Below, piece by piece: positions 44,821 through 54,910 of a stretch of 64,000 nucleotides of DNA (within the stretch, counting starts at the first letter, position 1; each line of letters opens with the position of its first letter). Source of the stretch: Flavobacterium sp. (GTDB taxonomy: Bacteria; Bacteroidota; Bacteroidia; Flavobacteriales; Flavobacteriaceae); NCBI RefSeq assembly GCF_029945805.1, contig NZ_JAQSDH010000048.1:52833-116832 (forward strand), written 5' to 3'. The translations under genes were made by a program, and so were the position numbers. The notes beneath the pieces were generated by a model, which made no database searches, was not told the DNA's origin, and worked only from the letters and a program-made list of their open reading frames with translations.

Positions 44821-45481
44821 TTAGAAAAATCTTGGTGAAACTGAAACTTTTTTAAGCAAATTTAAGTCAAATAACAACATAAACTCATGTGATGCAGGAG
44901 CAGTTCCTTTAATTTGTTAAGTAACATGGTCGTATGCATAACCAACTCTAATGGATGGCGTCACTACAAAGTTAACCATAGCTCCAAAAGAGTCTTGCAA
45001 TCTATAGGTTGCGCCGATTTCATATTTGTCAAAAATTAAGAAATTAGCGGAGCAATCTAATAAGTTTGGCGCACTAAATGCCGACTTCAACATAAATGAA
45101 GGTTAAAATTTTGTATTCGCTGATACATCAAACACATAACCACTAGTTAAATAGTAACGTTCTGTTTCGCTTCCGAATTTTAATTCTTGTCCGTTTCTAG
45201 TCATATCCAAATGCCTGCTTTTTAGCATGTTTGGCACTGAAAAAGCAGCATAAAATTTACTCGTATAATAAAATAAACCAGTTGCAATGTTTAATTTGAT
45301 GTTGTTCGAGTTTTCGCTAAACGCATTATCATTGGGTTGTTGCGTATAGACGTTGCCAACATCATCAAATAGCCCTGCCTTATGGAAAGTAGGACCCGTT
45401 TTTAAACCGAATGCTAATTTACTTTCATTCCCTAAATGACTCGTATACGAAAAATCGTCATACCCATTTGTTTCGTCTACT
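44821..45481 (-). pseudogene. PorP/SprF-family type IX secretion membrane protein, pseudogene
   Basis: Translation of the minus strand gives a recognisable PorP/SprF barrel: KLAFGLKTGPTFHKAG, NIKLNIATGLFYYTSKFYAA, LKFGSETERYYLTSGYVFDV, then IFDKYEIGATYRLQDSFGAM, TPSIRVGYAYD and the end HEFMLLFDLNLLKKVSVSPR. Two in-frame TAA codons occur, after VSANTKF and after YDHVT. The N-terminal part and signal peptide are missing; the frame enters abruptly at 45481 from a different pseudogene. It lies 12 bases before the OmpA/PD40 gene, its usual operon partner. Confidence 0.85.
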
Positions 45482-46093
45482 GGTCAATTTTTTTCTGCTC
45501 TAAATACAATTGACCTAAAGTAAGATAATAATTTAGACCAATGTCTTTCTATTCATCAGCTATTTTGTTCACTGAAGATTCGTGCATTTTAATAAGATTA
45601 ATAGCCTCTTGGGGTTTTCTTACTTTAAATAAGAATTGGCGTTTTCAATGGCAATAGCGATTTCTAAATATTTTTTTAATTTAGCTTCTGCAATTGTTGA
45701 TAGACTATTCTCTAGTTTTTCAATTACTATTTATGATTGTTTATCAAGGCTTAATTCTCACAAAATTTTTATTTTTGCAACACTAATTTTCATTTGTTCT
45801 TCGTCAGATAAATACTCTTTCTAATTTTTCTCTTCGTAAAGAAAATTTAAAGCACTACTGAAATCTCCTTTCACTATATATGCTTTAGAAATCAAAAAGT
45901 TAATTCGAGCTTTTTAAGTAGTAGAAGTATCAGTCTTACTAAATAAATTTTGCGCAGTTTTTAATGTCTGATCGGGATTAGAATTGATAAGAGTTAAAGT
46001 ATCATCTGATAAGTAATGTTTACTTGGAAAATTCCAAAAAGTAAAATAAGATGAAAACACCTCATAAAGGAACCTAGACACTTCATTGCCCAT
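45482..46093 (-). pseudogene. tetratricopeptide-repeat protein, pseudogene
   Basis: From a possible ATG at 46093 the minus strand reads through helical TPR-like sequence (LINSNPDQTLKTAQNLFSK, ARINFLISKAYIVKGDFSSA, LKKYLEIAIAIENANSYLK, YYLTLGQLYLEQKKID). It is interrupted by several stops (TAA and TGA) and at least one frameshift near 45622. Its 3' part is cut and joined to the middle of the PorP pseudogene. Bacteroidota carry many TPR proteins ending in a regulatory helix-turn-helix, but the end that would show this is lost. Confidence 0.7.
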
Positions 46094-46385
46094 GCTATTT
46101 AATACAAAGAATTAAACTATGAATAAACAAATATATAGAATAATGAACGACATCATTAAATTTTTAAAAAGCTTAGACTAACATTAAAAACCTTAAAAAA
46201 TAATAGGTAAAATTTTAGTTAGATGGCGCAAACACTAAGATTAAAATAAATTTACCTTGTCAACCATTTAGGAAAATATGTAAAAATATATGGACCACTT
46301 TTTTATGTTTTACATTAAATATACAAACTGAAAAAACTTGATTCTTAAATTCTCACAAATGTAAGATTTTGATTTTGTAGTTTTT
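46094..46385. other. AT-rich spacer between the TPR pseudogene and murF
   Basis: These 292 bases contain no supported reading frame, RNA or hairpin. They appear to be decayed sequence continuing the pseudogene region, and no clear terminator for murF was seen. Confidence 0.4.
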
Positions 46386-47669
46386 TTATAAATAATCTAA
46401 AACACGCTCCAATGCCATTCCCCGTGAACCCTTAATCAGAAGCGTTTTATTTTCAAATTTTATTGAGGACAACTTTTTAACGTAATCTTCAAAGGTTTGG
46501 TAAAAATAGAAATTCTCTTTTTCAACAGTATTTGCAAAAAAATCTTTACCTACAAAATGGCATTCGAAATTAGAATTTTGATTCAGAAATTCAACAATTG
46601 CTTTATGCTCTGATAAACTTTCGTTTCCAAGTTCATACATGTCGCCAATAATAACAATTTTATTGTCTTTATCAAGTTGTATAAAGTTTTCCAACACAAC
46701 CAACATGCTGCTCGGATTCGCATTATAAGCATCTAAAATAATTTCGTTAGAGCCTTTTGTCAAAAGTTGCGACCGGTTATTCTCTGGAATATAACTTTCA
46801 ATAGCGGCTTTTATATCGTTATTAGGAACTTCAAAATGATTTCCAATAGTAATTGCGGCATTTATATTGTTCGCGTTGTACAATCCAATTAAGTGAGAAT
46901 TGATTTCAATACCTAAAGTTTTTATTGTTACAAATGGATTTGCGGTAACTTCATCAACAAAGACATTGACATTTTTATTCTTTTGGCTGAATGTAATTCG
47001 GTGTAGCTGTTCTGTTTTCTGTATTTGAAGTTCATCATCCAGATTTACAAAAACCGATTTATCATTTGCCATTAAAAAAGCATACATTTCGCTTTTGCCT
47101 TTTATTACTCCTTCTACTCCACCAAAACCTTCTAGATGTGCTTTCCCAAAATTAGTTATATAACCATAATCGGGTTGCGCAATATCACATAAAAATTCTA
47201 TTTCTTTTTGGTGATTGGCACCCATTTCAACTATTCCGATTTGCGTTTCCTTAGTGAATGACAACAAGGTTAGTGGAACTCCAATGTGATTATTCAGATT
47301 GCCAATTGTTGCTTTAGTATTGTATTTTTTAGACAACACCACATTAATTAATTCCTTGGTAGTTGTTTTTCCGTTGCTTCCAGTCAATGCAATAATAGGC
47401 AGTTGAAGGAACTGTCGGTGAAACTTAGCCAAACCTTGAAGTGTCTTCAAACTATCGTTTACCAAAATTGTTCTCTCATCAATAAAATAATCAGCATTAT
47501 CAATTACAACATAACGCGCTCCTTTTTCCAATGCTTCATTGGCAAAAGTGTTGGCGTCAAATTTCTCACCTTTAATGGCAACAAAAAAGGAATTGGGTCC
47601 AATTTTTCTTGTGTCTATTGAAACCGTACTGCACTTTACAAATAAATCGTGAATATTCTGAATGTTCAT
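46386..47669 (-). CDS. murF: UDP-N-acetylmuramoyl-tripeptide--D-alanyl-D-alanine ligase
   Basis: A 427-residue Mur ligase that adds D-Ala-D-Ala to the UDP-MurNAc tripeptide, completing the peptidoglycan pentapeptide precursor in the cytoplasm. The N-terminal domain has STDTRK-like VSIDTRKIGPNSFFVAIKG. The ATP loop is ALTGSNGKTTTKELI, followed by ATIGNLNNHIGVPLTLL (MurF-specific) and EMGANHQKEI. The late DAYNANPSSM is the adenine contact typical of MurF. It lies downstream of gldJ with a terminator between them. Confidence 0.95.
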   Translation of the reverse strand: MNIQNIHDLFVKCSTVSIDTRKIGPNSFFVAIKGEKFDANTFANEALEKGARYVVIDNADYFIDERTILVNDSLKTLQGLAKFHRQFLQLPIIALTGSNGKTTTKELINVVLSKKYNTKATIGNLNNHIGVPLTLLSFTKETQIGIVEMGANHQKEIEFLCDIAQPDYGYITNFGKAHLEGFGGVEGVIKGKSEMYAFLMANDKSVFVNLDDELQIQKTEQLHRITFSQKNKNVNVFVDEVTANPFVTIKTLGIEINSHLIGLYNANNINAAITIGNHFEVPNNDIKAAIESYIPENNRSQLLTKGSNEIILDAYNANPSSMLVVLENFIQLDKDNKIVIIGDMYELGNESLSEHKAIVEFLNQNSNFECHFVGKDFFANTVEKENFYFYQTFEDYVKKLSSIKFENKTLLIKGSRGMALERVLDYL

Positions 47670-47685
47670 TGGGCAAATTAATTAA

Positions 47686-47717
47686 AATAAAAAAGCCCTT
47701 AAAATTAGGGCTTTTTT
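47686..47717 (-). terminator. terminator of gldJ
   Basis: AAAAAAGCCCT and AGGGCTTTTTT pair around TAAAATT with T runs on both strands. It lies just behind the gldJ stop and before murF. Confidence 0.85.
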
Positions 47718-47740
47718 GGTATTTATCGTAAAACTTAAAA

Positions 47741-49471
47741 TTAGTTTCGTGCTCTTTTCTTTTTGTCAGCTTTTGGACCAACTCTAGACATGGCACATCT
47801 AAATCCGATGAAATCTGTCGCGATATCTTGCGGAAAGTATCTTCTTTGTGCTGGATCTAACCAATATGCTCTATCTCTCCATGAACCTCCTTTGTAAACT
47901 CTAACGTCGTCATTTACTAAAGTCGTTCTTTTATTAGATTTATCATATTTCTTCACCATATTCCCTAAGCTATCTGTAGAAACATTATGAGTTGGTGAAT
48001 CATACATTCTTTGATCATCTCTTAATTTTCCTTTTTCGTCACCTTCTTCAGAAGCTCCAAATTTGAAATAACGTGTTGATTGTTTATCTCCATCTCTGTA
48101 ATTTCTGTTGTCAGATTTGTCGAAATTTTGTCTTAAGTAAGTTTCTTTGTCATCAACTGGTACCTGAGCAATTTGACCTGGTAAGTTTCTTGAAACAATT
48201 CTACCGTTTGATAAAGTATCGAATTTTTGAGTTTCAGCCGTAACCAATTCTACTTTTCCGTCTTCACCAATTTTATCTTTCATATAAACATTACCTCTAT
48301 AGTAATTGAAGTCATTTGCTTCATCATCAACAATAGGTCTGTAAACATCAGCAACCCATTCCGCAACGTTTCCTGCCATATCATACAATCCGAAATCATT
48401 TGGCGGATACGATTTTACTTTGTTAGTGATATCAGCGCCATCATCAGACCATCCAGCAATACCACCGTAATCTCCTTTACCTTGTTTAAAGTTAGCCAAT
48501 TGATCACCTCTAACTTGTCTTTTTCCAGAACGAGTATAGCTTCCAGACCATGGATATTTCTTTTGACCTTTGTATTGATTGTACTCTCTTTGACCTATAT
48601 CAGCCGCAGCTGCATATTCCCACTCCGCTTCTGTTGGCAATCTGTATTCAGGTAAAATCAAACCTGAAGTTCTTTGGGCATAAACATTCTTAGCACTATT
48701 CCCAGCAGTATTATTAGCTCCAGCAGCAGCTCCTTTTGCAGGTTTAGCAGCTCCTCTTCCTTGTCCTTTTTTCAAAACAAGTTTTTCATCACCGCCTTTT
48801 GCAGTAGAAGGAGATGCAAGATAAGCATTCGTACTGAAAACTTTATCAGCAGTCATATCCGTTACTTTTCCGTCTTTTTTCAAATAACGTTGTTGTTCCA
48901 AAATATTCTCGTTCACACGGTCTGTTCTCCAAATAGCAAATTCAGTCGCTTGAATCCAGTTCACTCCAACTACAGGATATTCAGCATAAGCTGGATGTCT
49001 CAAATAGTTTTCAGTCATAGTTTCATTATAACCTAATCTATTTCTCCATACTAAGGTATCAGGAGATGCGCCTTCATAAATGTTTTTGTAATTATCTTGA
49101 TCTGGTGGATAAACTGTTTTTAGCCAGCTTAAGTATTCCATATACATCATGTTCGTAACTTCAGTTTCGTCCATATAGAAAGACATAACGTGTTGTTGAT
49201 TAGGCGTATTGTTCCAATCATGCATCACGTCATCCTGAACTTTACCCATAGTAAATGTTCCACCTTCAACCATTACCAAACCTGGCCCTGTTGCTTGTTT
49301 TTTAAATTTGGAAGCATATTGAAAACCTCCTTTTTTATCATTGATTTTCCATCCCGTAGCTTTAGACCCTCCTTTGGAGTCGCCTTTTTTACTACAACTT
49401 GCAAAACCAAGCATCATCACTAATGATAGCAATAATTTAACAGCAATAATTTTGTTTACTTTCATATTCAT
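47741..49471 (-). CDS. gldJ: gliding motility lipoprotein GldJ
   Basis: A 576-residue lipoprotein with signal and lipobox (LVMMLGFASC). The body is an FGE/SUMF1-like domain: MVEGGTFTMGKVQDDV, MDETEVTNMMYMEYL, the long VVGVNWIQATEFAIWR and RLPTEAEWEYAA, YPPNDFGLYDMAGNVAEWVADV, and the end YKGGSWRDRAYWLDPAQRRYF ... GFRCAM. This layout with large insertions is that of GldJ, required for gliding and type IX secretion in F. johnsoniae. The start ATG at 49471 places the signal peptide correctly; an 18-residue extension upstream is unlikely. It is divergent from porU, as in F. johnsoniae. Confidence 0.94.
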   Translation of the reverse strand: MNMKVNKIIAVKLLLSLVMMLGFASCSKKGDSKGGSKATGWKINDKKGGFQYASKFKKQATGPGLVMVEGGTFTMGKVQDDVMHDWNNTPNQQHVMSFYMDETEVTNMMYMEYLSWLKTVYPPDQDNYKNIYEGASPDTLVWRNRLGYNETMTENYLRHPAYAEYPVVGVNWIQATEFAIWRTDRVNENILEQQRYLKKDGKVTDMTADKVFSTNAYLASPSTAKGGDEKLVLKKGQGRGAAKPAKGAAAGANNTAGNSAKNVYAQRTSGLILPEYRLPTEAEWEYAAAADIGQREYNQYKGQKKYPWSGSYTRSGKRQVRGDQLANFKQGKGDYGGIAGWSDDGADITNKVKSYPPNDFGLYDMAGNVAEWVADVYRPIVDDEANDFNYYRGNVYMKDKIGEDGKVELVTAETQKFDTLSNGRIVSRNLPGQIAQVPVDDKETYLRQNFDKSDNRNYRDGDKQSTRYFKFGASEEGDEKGKLRDDQRMYDSPTHNVSTDSLGNMVKKYDKSNKRTTLVNDDVRVYKGGSWRDRAYWLDPAQRRYFPQDIATDFIGFRCAMSRVGPKADKKKRARN

Positions 49472-49605
49472 AGTAGGTATAAATTTCGAGCTGCAATATA
49501 AGTATTTACCATTAAATTGCAACAACTTTTTTAAATTAATACTAAATTCGCAATCTAGAGCGAATTTTATATAAAACGCGAAAATACTATTTTTATTGTA
49601 TTTCG

Positions 49606-49633
49606 TTGGAAAAAATATTTTTTTTTACTTTAG
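49606..49633 (+). promoter_or_regulatory. probable promoter of porU-porV
   Basis: TTG at 49606-49608, 17 bases and TACTTTAG at 49626-49633, one mismatch from TAnnTTTG. It lies 38 bases before the porU ATG. Confidence 0.5.
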
Positions 49634-49670
49634 ATACTATTTTTAAAGAAATTGCGTTTACTATACTATT

Positions 49671-52600
49671 ATGAAAAAGATTATTACAATTTGCATCCTT
49701 ATTATGAATTTTTTTCTTGCTTTTTCTCAGCAGCAAGGGAATATTTCGTTAAAATGGACGGATAAAAAACAATATTCAAACGGTAAAAATTCCTATATAA
49801 TTCCGCAGTTTGATATTGAAAATTTTCAATTTGATACTTATTCAAAAACAATAAATTATTCGTTAACAATACAACTTAACAATTCTGTAAACGAAAATGC
49901 CATTCAAATCACCAACCTTATATTTGAGACCATTTCCGAAAGTCAATTAGGTGATATTTCAATAAAAAATATACCTTCTACCTTTACGTACACCTTTAAA
50001 AGTAGTATTGCTCGTGATTTATATTATGGCAGAATTATAATCAATCCTATTATTAAGGAAGGAAATTCATTTAAAAAACTGGTTTCTTTCAGTTATTCAA
50101 TTCAACAAAACTCATTAAGAAACGAACAACCTAAAAATGTTATAAACTCAGTTGAAAATTCAGTTTTAAGTTCTGGAAATTGGTATCGGTTTTATGTCCA
50201 AAAATCTGGTATTTTCAAAATATCGAAAAGTTTTCTTAGCAGTTTAGGATTAGATACGAATGTTGATCCACGAAAAATAAAAATATACGGAAATGGTGGC
50301 CGAATGCTACCACTGCTCAATTCCGTTGATTATCCGATGGATTTGACCGAAAATGCAATTCAATTTATCGGAGAAAATGATGGCGTTTTTGACAGTCAGG
50401 ATTATATTCTATTTTATGCTGAAGGAATGGATAAATGGAACAACGACTATAAAAGCACGCTGAATATATATGCAGACAGAGCTTATTATTATGTAACAAC
50501 GCAAGGTGGTGACGGTAAAAGAATTACCGATATGGCACAACCGTCAGGAACCGCAACTACTCCAATTACCGATTTTGATGATTCTCAATACCATGAAATT
50601 GACGAAGTGAATATCGAAAGGCTTGGCCGAATCTGGTTCGGTGAGAATTTTAGTGTTGACAATGAGCAGGAATTTAAATTCAAGTTTCCCAATCTTGTAA
50701 GTTCGCAACCTATTACTGTTCAAACGCATGTTGCCACTGTTACTTCAGCCTCAAATAATTTTAAAATTGAAGCCAACGCTCAATTAGTTGGAAATATTGC
50801 TTTGGTGCCCGGTGCCAATGCTGAAGTGTTAATTTTAGAAAGAACTTTGACCAATTCCGTCTCAGTAACTTCTGATGATGTTACTGTTAAAATCACTTAC
50901 GATAATGGAGGTGTTCCAAACTCTAAAGGTTATTTAGATTACATCAACATCAAAGCCAAACGAACCCTTAAAGGATATGGAAAACAATTTCCTTTCCAGT
51001 TCAATCAAGCAAGTTCATTAATTGGAATTGGAGAATATCAAATATCAAATGCTTCTTCAATTTCACAGGTGTGGGATGTAACCGATATTTATAATGCAAC
51101 CAAGGCGGACAACACAACCCAAACTTCTTTTTCTTTTAAATCTAATTTTGGAGACGTTAGAAAATATATTGCCGTTGACATTTCAGATTATTATTTGCCT
51201 TCTAAAGAATCCAAATCTAAAGTTGACAATCAAAATTTAAAAGGCACAATTTTTAACAATGCTCAAGGCCAGTTTCAGGATGTAGATTATTTGATAATTA
51301 CGCCAAAACTCTTAAATTCTCAAGCAGAGAAACTAGCTGCCTTTCATAGAAATTATTCCGGTTTAAATGTAAAAGTTGTTAATCTTGAAAATATATATCC
51401 TGAGTTTTCATCGGGTAAACAAGATATTGGAGCCATTAGAAATTTTGTGAAGTACGTTTATTCTAATGCTTCCTCTGTCGACAAAAAAGTAAAATATCTT
51501 AATATTTTCGGAGATGCATCTTTTGATTTTAAAGATCGAATTCCAAACAACACTAATCTTGTCCCAATTTATCAAGCACTAAATAGTTATACCGAAGGGG
51601 AAGCGTCATTTGCCTCTGATGATTTTTTCGGAATGATGGATCCAGATGAAGGAAGATTGGATTTTGGAAGTTCACCTACAAATGGAAGTATGAGTTTTTC
51701 CTATGACTTTGGCGGCATCGATATTGCCGTTGGTAGAATGATTGTAAGCTCAACACAACAGGCAGAGGAAATGGTAAATAAGGTTGTCGAGTACCACGAC
51801 TTAAAGTCTTACGGTAGTTGGAGAAATAATTATGTTGCTATTTCCGACGACCCTTCACCGCCCGACGATCCGTTCCATGGTGCCGACAGGTATCTGCAGT
51901 ATTACCAAAACCGATTAGCCGATAGGATTTGGAGCGAAAAGCCGTTTATGAATATTAAAAAAGTTCTGATGGACTCGTACCAACAAGAAACTTCATCAGG
52001 AGGAAAACGATATCCGAAAGCAAGACAAGAAATTTTTGCCGCTTTTGAAAAAGGAGCTTTAGTATTCAATTATTTAGGTCATGGTGGCGAAGATGGCTTA
52101 TCCGAAGAACGCATTTGGGAAAAAGCAGACGGTCAAAATTTAAGCAACCGTTATAAATATCCGTTATTTATCACTATTACCTGCGATTTCTCAAGATTTG
52201 ATAATCCGTACCGCCCAACTGCGGGGGAATATACCTATTGGAATCCTAAAGGTGGAGCCATTTCAATGATAACAACGATTCGTTCTATCGGCCAAGGTCC
52301 TGCCCAAATCTTTAATGATCGGCTTGCACAATATTTATTTTCTTACGGAAGCAATACCTATACTACAATAGCTGAAGCACTACGTGTGGCTAAAAACTCG
52401 TACCCAAATTCATCAACAAATGTCGTTTTTTATCTCGGTGATCCCGCTTTAATGCTAGCCCTCCCAAAACCAAAAATAGTTTTAACGAAAGTTAATAATT
52501 TGCCCGTCACCGGGCCAATTGATGATTTTAAATCATTAGATTATATAACCTTGACAGGCGAAGTTCGTGACGAAAATGACAATCCATTACCAAATTACAA

Positions 52601-53585
52601 TGGCGATTTATCGATAAATATTTTTGATAAGAATATAAATCGGGAAACATTAAGAAATGATAATGATGATGCTGTTATAAACGACTCACCGCTTCAAATA
52701 GCACCAAGATTGCCTTTTGTAACATTAGGAGAAACTATTTTTAGAGGAAATGCTTCGGTAACCAATGGGAATTTTGAATTCGGATTTGTAGTACCACGAG
52801 ATATCCGAATTCCTATTGGCAACGGAAGAATAAGTTTTTACGCCAAAAGAAATCAATTATTATTTGACAAAACAGGGTATAATACGGATATCAAAATTGG
52901 CGGAATTAATACAAATGCCGTGGCTGATAATATAGGGCCAACTGTGAAATTATATATGAATGACGAGACGTTTGTAAATGGTGGGATTACCAACGAATCT
53001 CCTTTTTTCCTAGCTGTATTAGAAGACGAACACGGAATAAACACCGCAAGTGGAATCGGTCACGACATCATCGGAATTCTTGATGGAGACGAAACAAAAC
53101 CATTCATCATGAACGATTATTACCAAACCGAGTTGAATGATTACACAAAAGGAAGAGTCTATTTTCCTTTCCGGAATTTAGCCCCTGGTTTGCACACGAT
53201 TACTTTCAAAGCCTACGATGTTTACAACAATTCTATAACTGCCGAAATACAATTTGTAGTTGTTGGAGACGAAAGTGTTACGCTAAACAATGTGCTAAAT
53301 TATCCAAATCCTTTTGTGTCGTATACCGAGTTCTGGTTTTCTCACAACAGACCTTTTGAACCTTTAGAAGTTCAGGTCCAAGTAATGACAATCACTGGCA
53401 AAATTGTCTGGACAAAAAACCAAACCGTTACAACAGATGGCTTCCTTTCAAGAGAAATTACTTGGGACGGAAAAGACGACTTTGGAGACCGAATTGGGAA
53501 AGGTGTTTATGTCTACAAATTGACGGTAAAGTCCACTTTATCGAATAAAAAGGCAGAAAAAATAGAAAAACTTGTTATCCTTTAG
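49671..53585 (+). CDS. porU: type IX secretion system sortase PorU
   Basis: A 1304-residue outer-surface protein with a signal peptide (ILIMNFFLAFSQ). The gingipain-like C25 peptidase domain lies in the middle: YLIITPKLLNSQAEKLAAF, LNIFGDASFDF, VFNYLGHGGEDGLSE with the catalytic histidine and ITITCDFSRFDNPYRP with the catalytic cysteine. A type IX-style C-terminal region ends it (LNYPNPFVSYTEFWF ... ITWDGKDDFGDRIGKGVYVYKL). PorU removes the sorting domains of secreted proteins and attaches some to surface glycolipid. It is followed 30 bases later by porV, its membrane anchor partner. Confidence 0.94.
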   Translation: MKKIITICILIMNFFLAFSQQQGNISLKWTDKKQYSNGKNSYIIPQFDIENFQFDTYSKTINYSLTIQLNNSVNENAIQITNLIFETISESQLGDISIKNIPSTFTYTFKSSIARDLYYGRIIINPIIKEGNSFKKLVSFSYSIQQNSLRNEQPKNVINSVENSVLSSGNWYRFYVQKSGIFKISKSFLSSLGLDTNVDPRKIKIYGNGGRMLPLLNSVDYPMDLTENAIQFIGENDGVFDSQDYILFYAEGMDKWNNDYKSTLNIYADRAYYYVTTQGGDGKRITDMAQPSGTATTPITDFDDSQYHEIDEVNIERLGRIWFGENFSVDNEQEFKFKFPNLVSSQPITVQTHVATVTSASNNFKIEANAQLVGNIALVPGANAEVLILERTLTNSVSVTSDDVTVKITYDNGGVPNSKGYLDYINIKAKRTLKGYGKQFPFQFNQASSLIGIGEYQISNASSISQVWDVTDIYNATKADNTTQTSFSFKSNFGDVRKYIAVDISDYYLPSKESKSKVDNQNLKGTIFNNAQGQFQDVDYLIITPKLLNSQAEKLAAFHRNYSGLNVKVVNLENIYPEFSSGKQDIGAIRNFVKYVYSNASSVDKKVKYLNIFGDASFDFKDRIPNNTNLVPIYQALNSYTEGEASFASDDFFGMMDPDEGRLDFGSSPTNGSMSFSYDFGGIDIAVGRMIVSSTQQAEEMVNKVVEYHDLKSYGSWRNNYVAISDDPSPPDDPFHGADRYLQYYQNRLADRIWSEKPFMNIKKVLMDSYQQETSSGGKRYPKARQEIFAAFEKGALVFNYLGHGGEDGLSEERIWEKADGQNLSNRYKYPLFITITCDFSRFDNPYRPTAGEYTYWNPKGGAISMITTIRSIGQGPAQIFNDRLAQYLFSYGSNTYTTIAEALRVAKNSYPNSSTNVVFYLGDPALMLALPKPKIVLTKVNNLPVTGPIDDFKSLDYITLTGEVRDENDNPLPNYNGDLSINIFDKNINRETLRNDNDDAVINDSPLQIAPRLPFVTLGETIFRGNASVTNGNFEFGFVVPRDIRIPIGNGRISFYAKRNQLLFDKTGYNTDIKIGGINTNAVADNIGPTVKLYMNDETFVNGGITNESPFFLAVLEDEHGINTASGIGHDIIGILDGDETKPFIMNDYYQTELNDYTKGRVYFPFRNLAPGLHTITFKAYDVYNNSITAEIQFVVVGDESVTLNNVLNYPNPFVSYTEFWFSHNRPFEPLEVQVQVMTITGKIVWTKNQTVTTDGFLSREITWDGKDDFGDRIGKGVYVYKLTVKSTLSNKKAEKIEKLVIL

Positions 53586-53615
53586 GAAAATACTATATTT
53601 GTTAACTTTATTAAA

Positions 53616-54818
53616 ATGACGATGAAAAAAATTGCAATCTTATTCATACTACTATCCACACAATTCATAAATGCCCAACAAGACAGTAGAGTAATCACTA
53701 CTGGAGTTCCTTTTCTTTTAGTTGCTGCCGATGCTCGTGCCGCAGGTTTAGGTGATCAAGGAGTTGCAACTAGCACCGATGCTTTTTCGCAACAATGGAA
53801 TCCTGCAAAATATGCTTTCGCGATAGACAAACAAGGTTTCACTGCCAGTTATACCCCTTATTTAACCGACTTAGTTAACGATATTTCATTAGGGCAAGCT
53901 ACTTATTATAACAGATTTGGAGCCGAAGGAAGAAGTGCTTTTGCTGTGAGTTTACGTTATTTCGGTTTAGGTGAGATTGAATTACGACAAAATGCTGACG
54001 ATCCCGCTCAAATCGTAAAACCAAATGAATTAGCGTTAGATGGATCGTATGCCTTGCAACTAAGTGAAAAATTCTCGATGGCTGTTGCCGGAAGATACAT
54101 TCGCTCTGCATTAAGAATTCCTTCGGGAGATTCGGGAGATTCAAAACCGGCAAGTTCATTTGCAGTCGATGTAGCTGGATATTATGTAGGTGAAGAAACT
54201 GCATTCTCAGATTTTAACGGACGCTTACGCCTTGGATTTAATTTCCAAAATATGGGGCCAAAAATCAATTACGACGCTGGAGCTTCTGATGACAATAGCG
54301 CCAACTTCCTTCCTGCTAATATGAGAATTGGCGGTAGCTATGATTTTATCCTTGATGATTTCAATAAGGTTTCTATAAATGTGGAATTTGCTAAACTTTT
54401 AGTTCCAACACCACAAAGCTCAGATTTAAATGGTGACGGATTGGTTACTACTCCTGAAGAAGAAGCTTTAAGAGCACAAAACATAGCAGATTATAACAAA
54501 ATCAACTGGGTTTCCGGAATTTTCTCTTCTTTTGGAGATGCGCCTGGTGGATTTAGCGAAGAACTTAAAGAGTTTACCTATTCTGTTGGAACAGAATATT
54601 TATATCAAGATTCATTTGCTTTCCGTTTAGGCTATTTCCACGAAAGCCCAATTAAAGGAGCGAGAAAATTTTTCTCTCTTGGAGCTGGATTCAAATATAA
54701 CATTGTTAAAGTAGATGTTTCGTATTTGTTCTCGGCATCAAAAGTGAAAAACCCATTAGAAAATACACTGAGATTCTCGTTATCGTTTAACTTTGGTGAT
54801 AAATATGACGAATATTAG
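53616..54818 (+). CDS. porV: type IX secretion system outer-membrane channel protein PorV (LptO)
   Basis: A 400-residue beta-barrel of the FadL-like fold with a signal peptide ending in INAQ. Near the N-terminus it has the PorV-specific VPFLLVAADARAAGLGDQGVATSTDAFSQQWNPAKYAF. The end is a barrel strand, NTLRFSLSFNFGDKYDEY. PorV shuttles secreted cargo from the translocon to PorU. The order porU-porV is as in F. johnsoniae and Porphyromonas-type systems. A second ATG two codons in is an alternative start. A terminator follows. Confidence 0.95.
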   Translation: MTMKKIAILFILLSTQFINAQQDSRVITTGVPFLLVAADARAAGLGDQGVATSTDAFSQQWNPAKYAFAIDKQGFTASYTPYLTDLVNDISLGQATYYNRFGAEGRSAFAVSLRYFGLGEIELRQNADDPAQIVKPNELALDGSYALQLSEKFSMAVAGRYIRSALRIPSGDSGDSKPASSFAVDVAGYYVGEETAFSDFNGRLRLGFNFQNMGPKINYDAGASDDNSANFLPANMRIGGSYDFILDDFNKVSINVEFAKLLVPTPQSSDLNGDGLVTTPEEEALRAQNIADYNKINWVSGIFSSFGDAPGGFSEELKEFTYSVGTEYLYQDSFAFRLGYFHESPIKGARKFFSLGAGFKYNIVKVDVSYLFSASKVKNPLENTLRFSLSFNFGDKYDEY

Positions 54819-54839
54819 TAGACCCTAAATAATAAAATC

Positions 54840-54878
54840 AAATCCAAATTTCTAAAAAGAGATTTGGATTTTTTTTCC
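54840..54878 (+). terminator. terminator after porV
   Basis: AAATCCAAAT and ATTTGGATTT form a 10-bp stem followed by a run of eight T. Confidence 0.85.
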
Positions 54879-54910
54879 GCGATAAGTAATTGAAAACATA
54901 GTCAACACGA

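Noticed and set aside
44821..46093. Stop-codon reassignment, because many stops in the pseudogenes are TAA in otherwise good frames
   Set aside because: TGA and TAG also occur, there is a frameshift, and TAA ends intact genes throughout the window.
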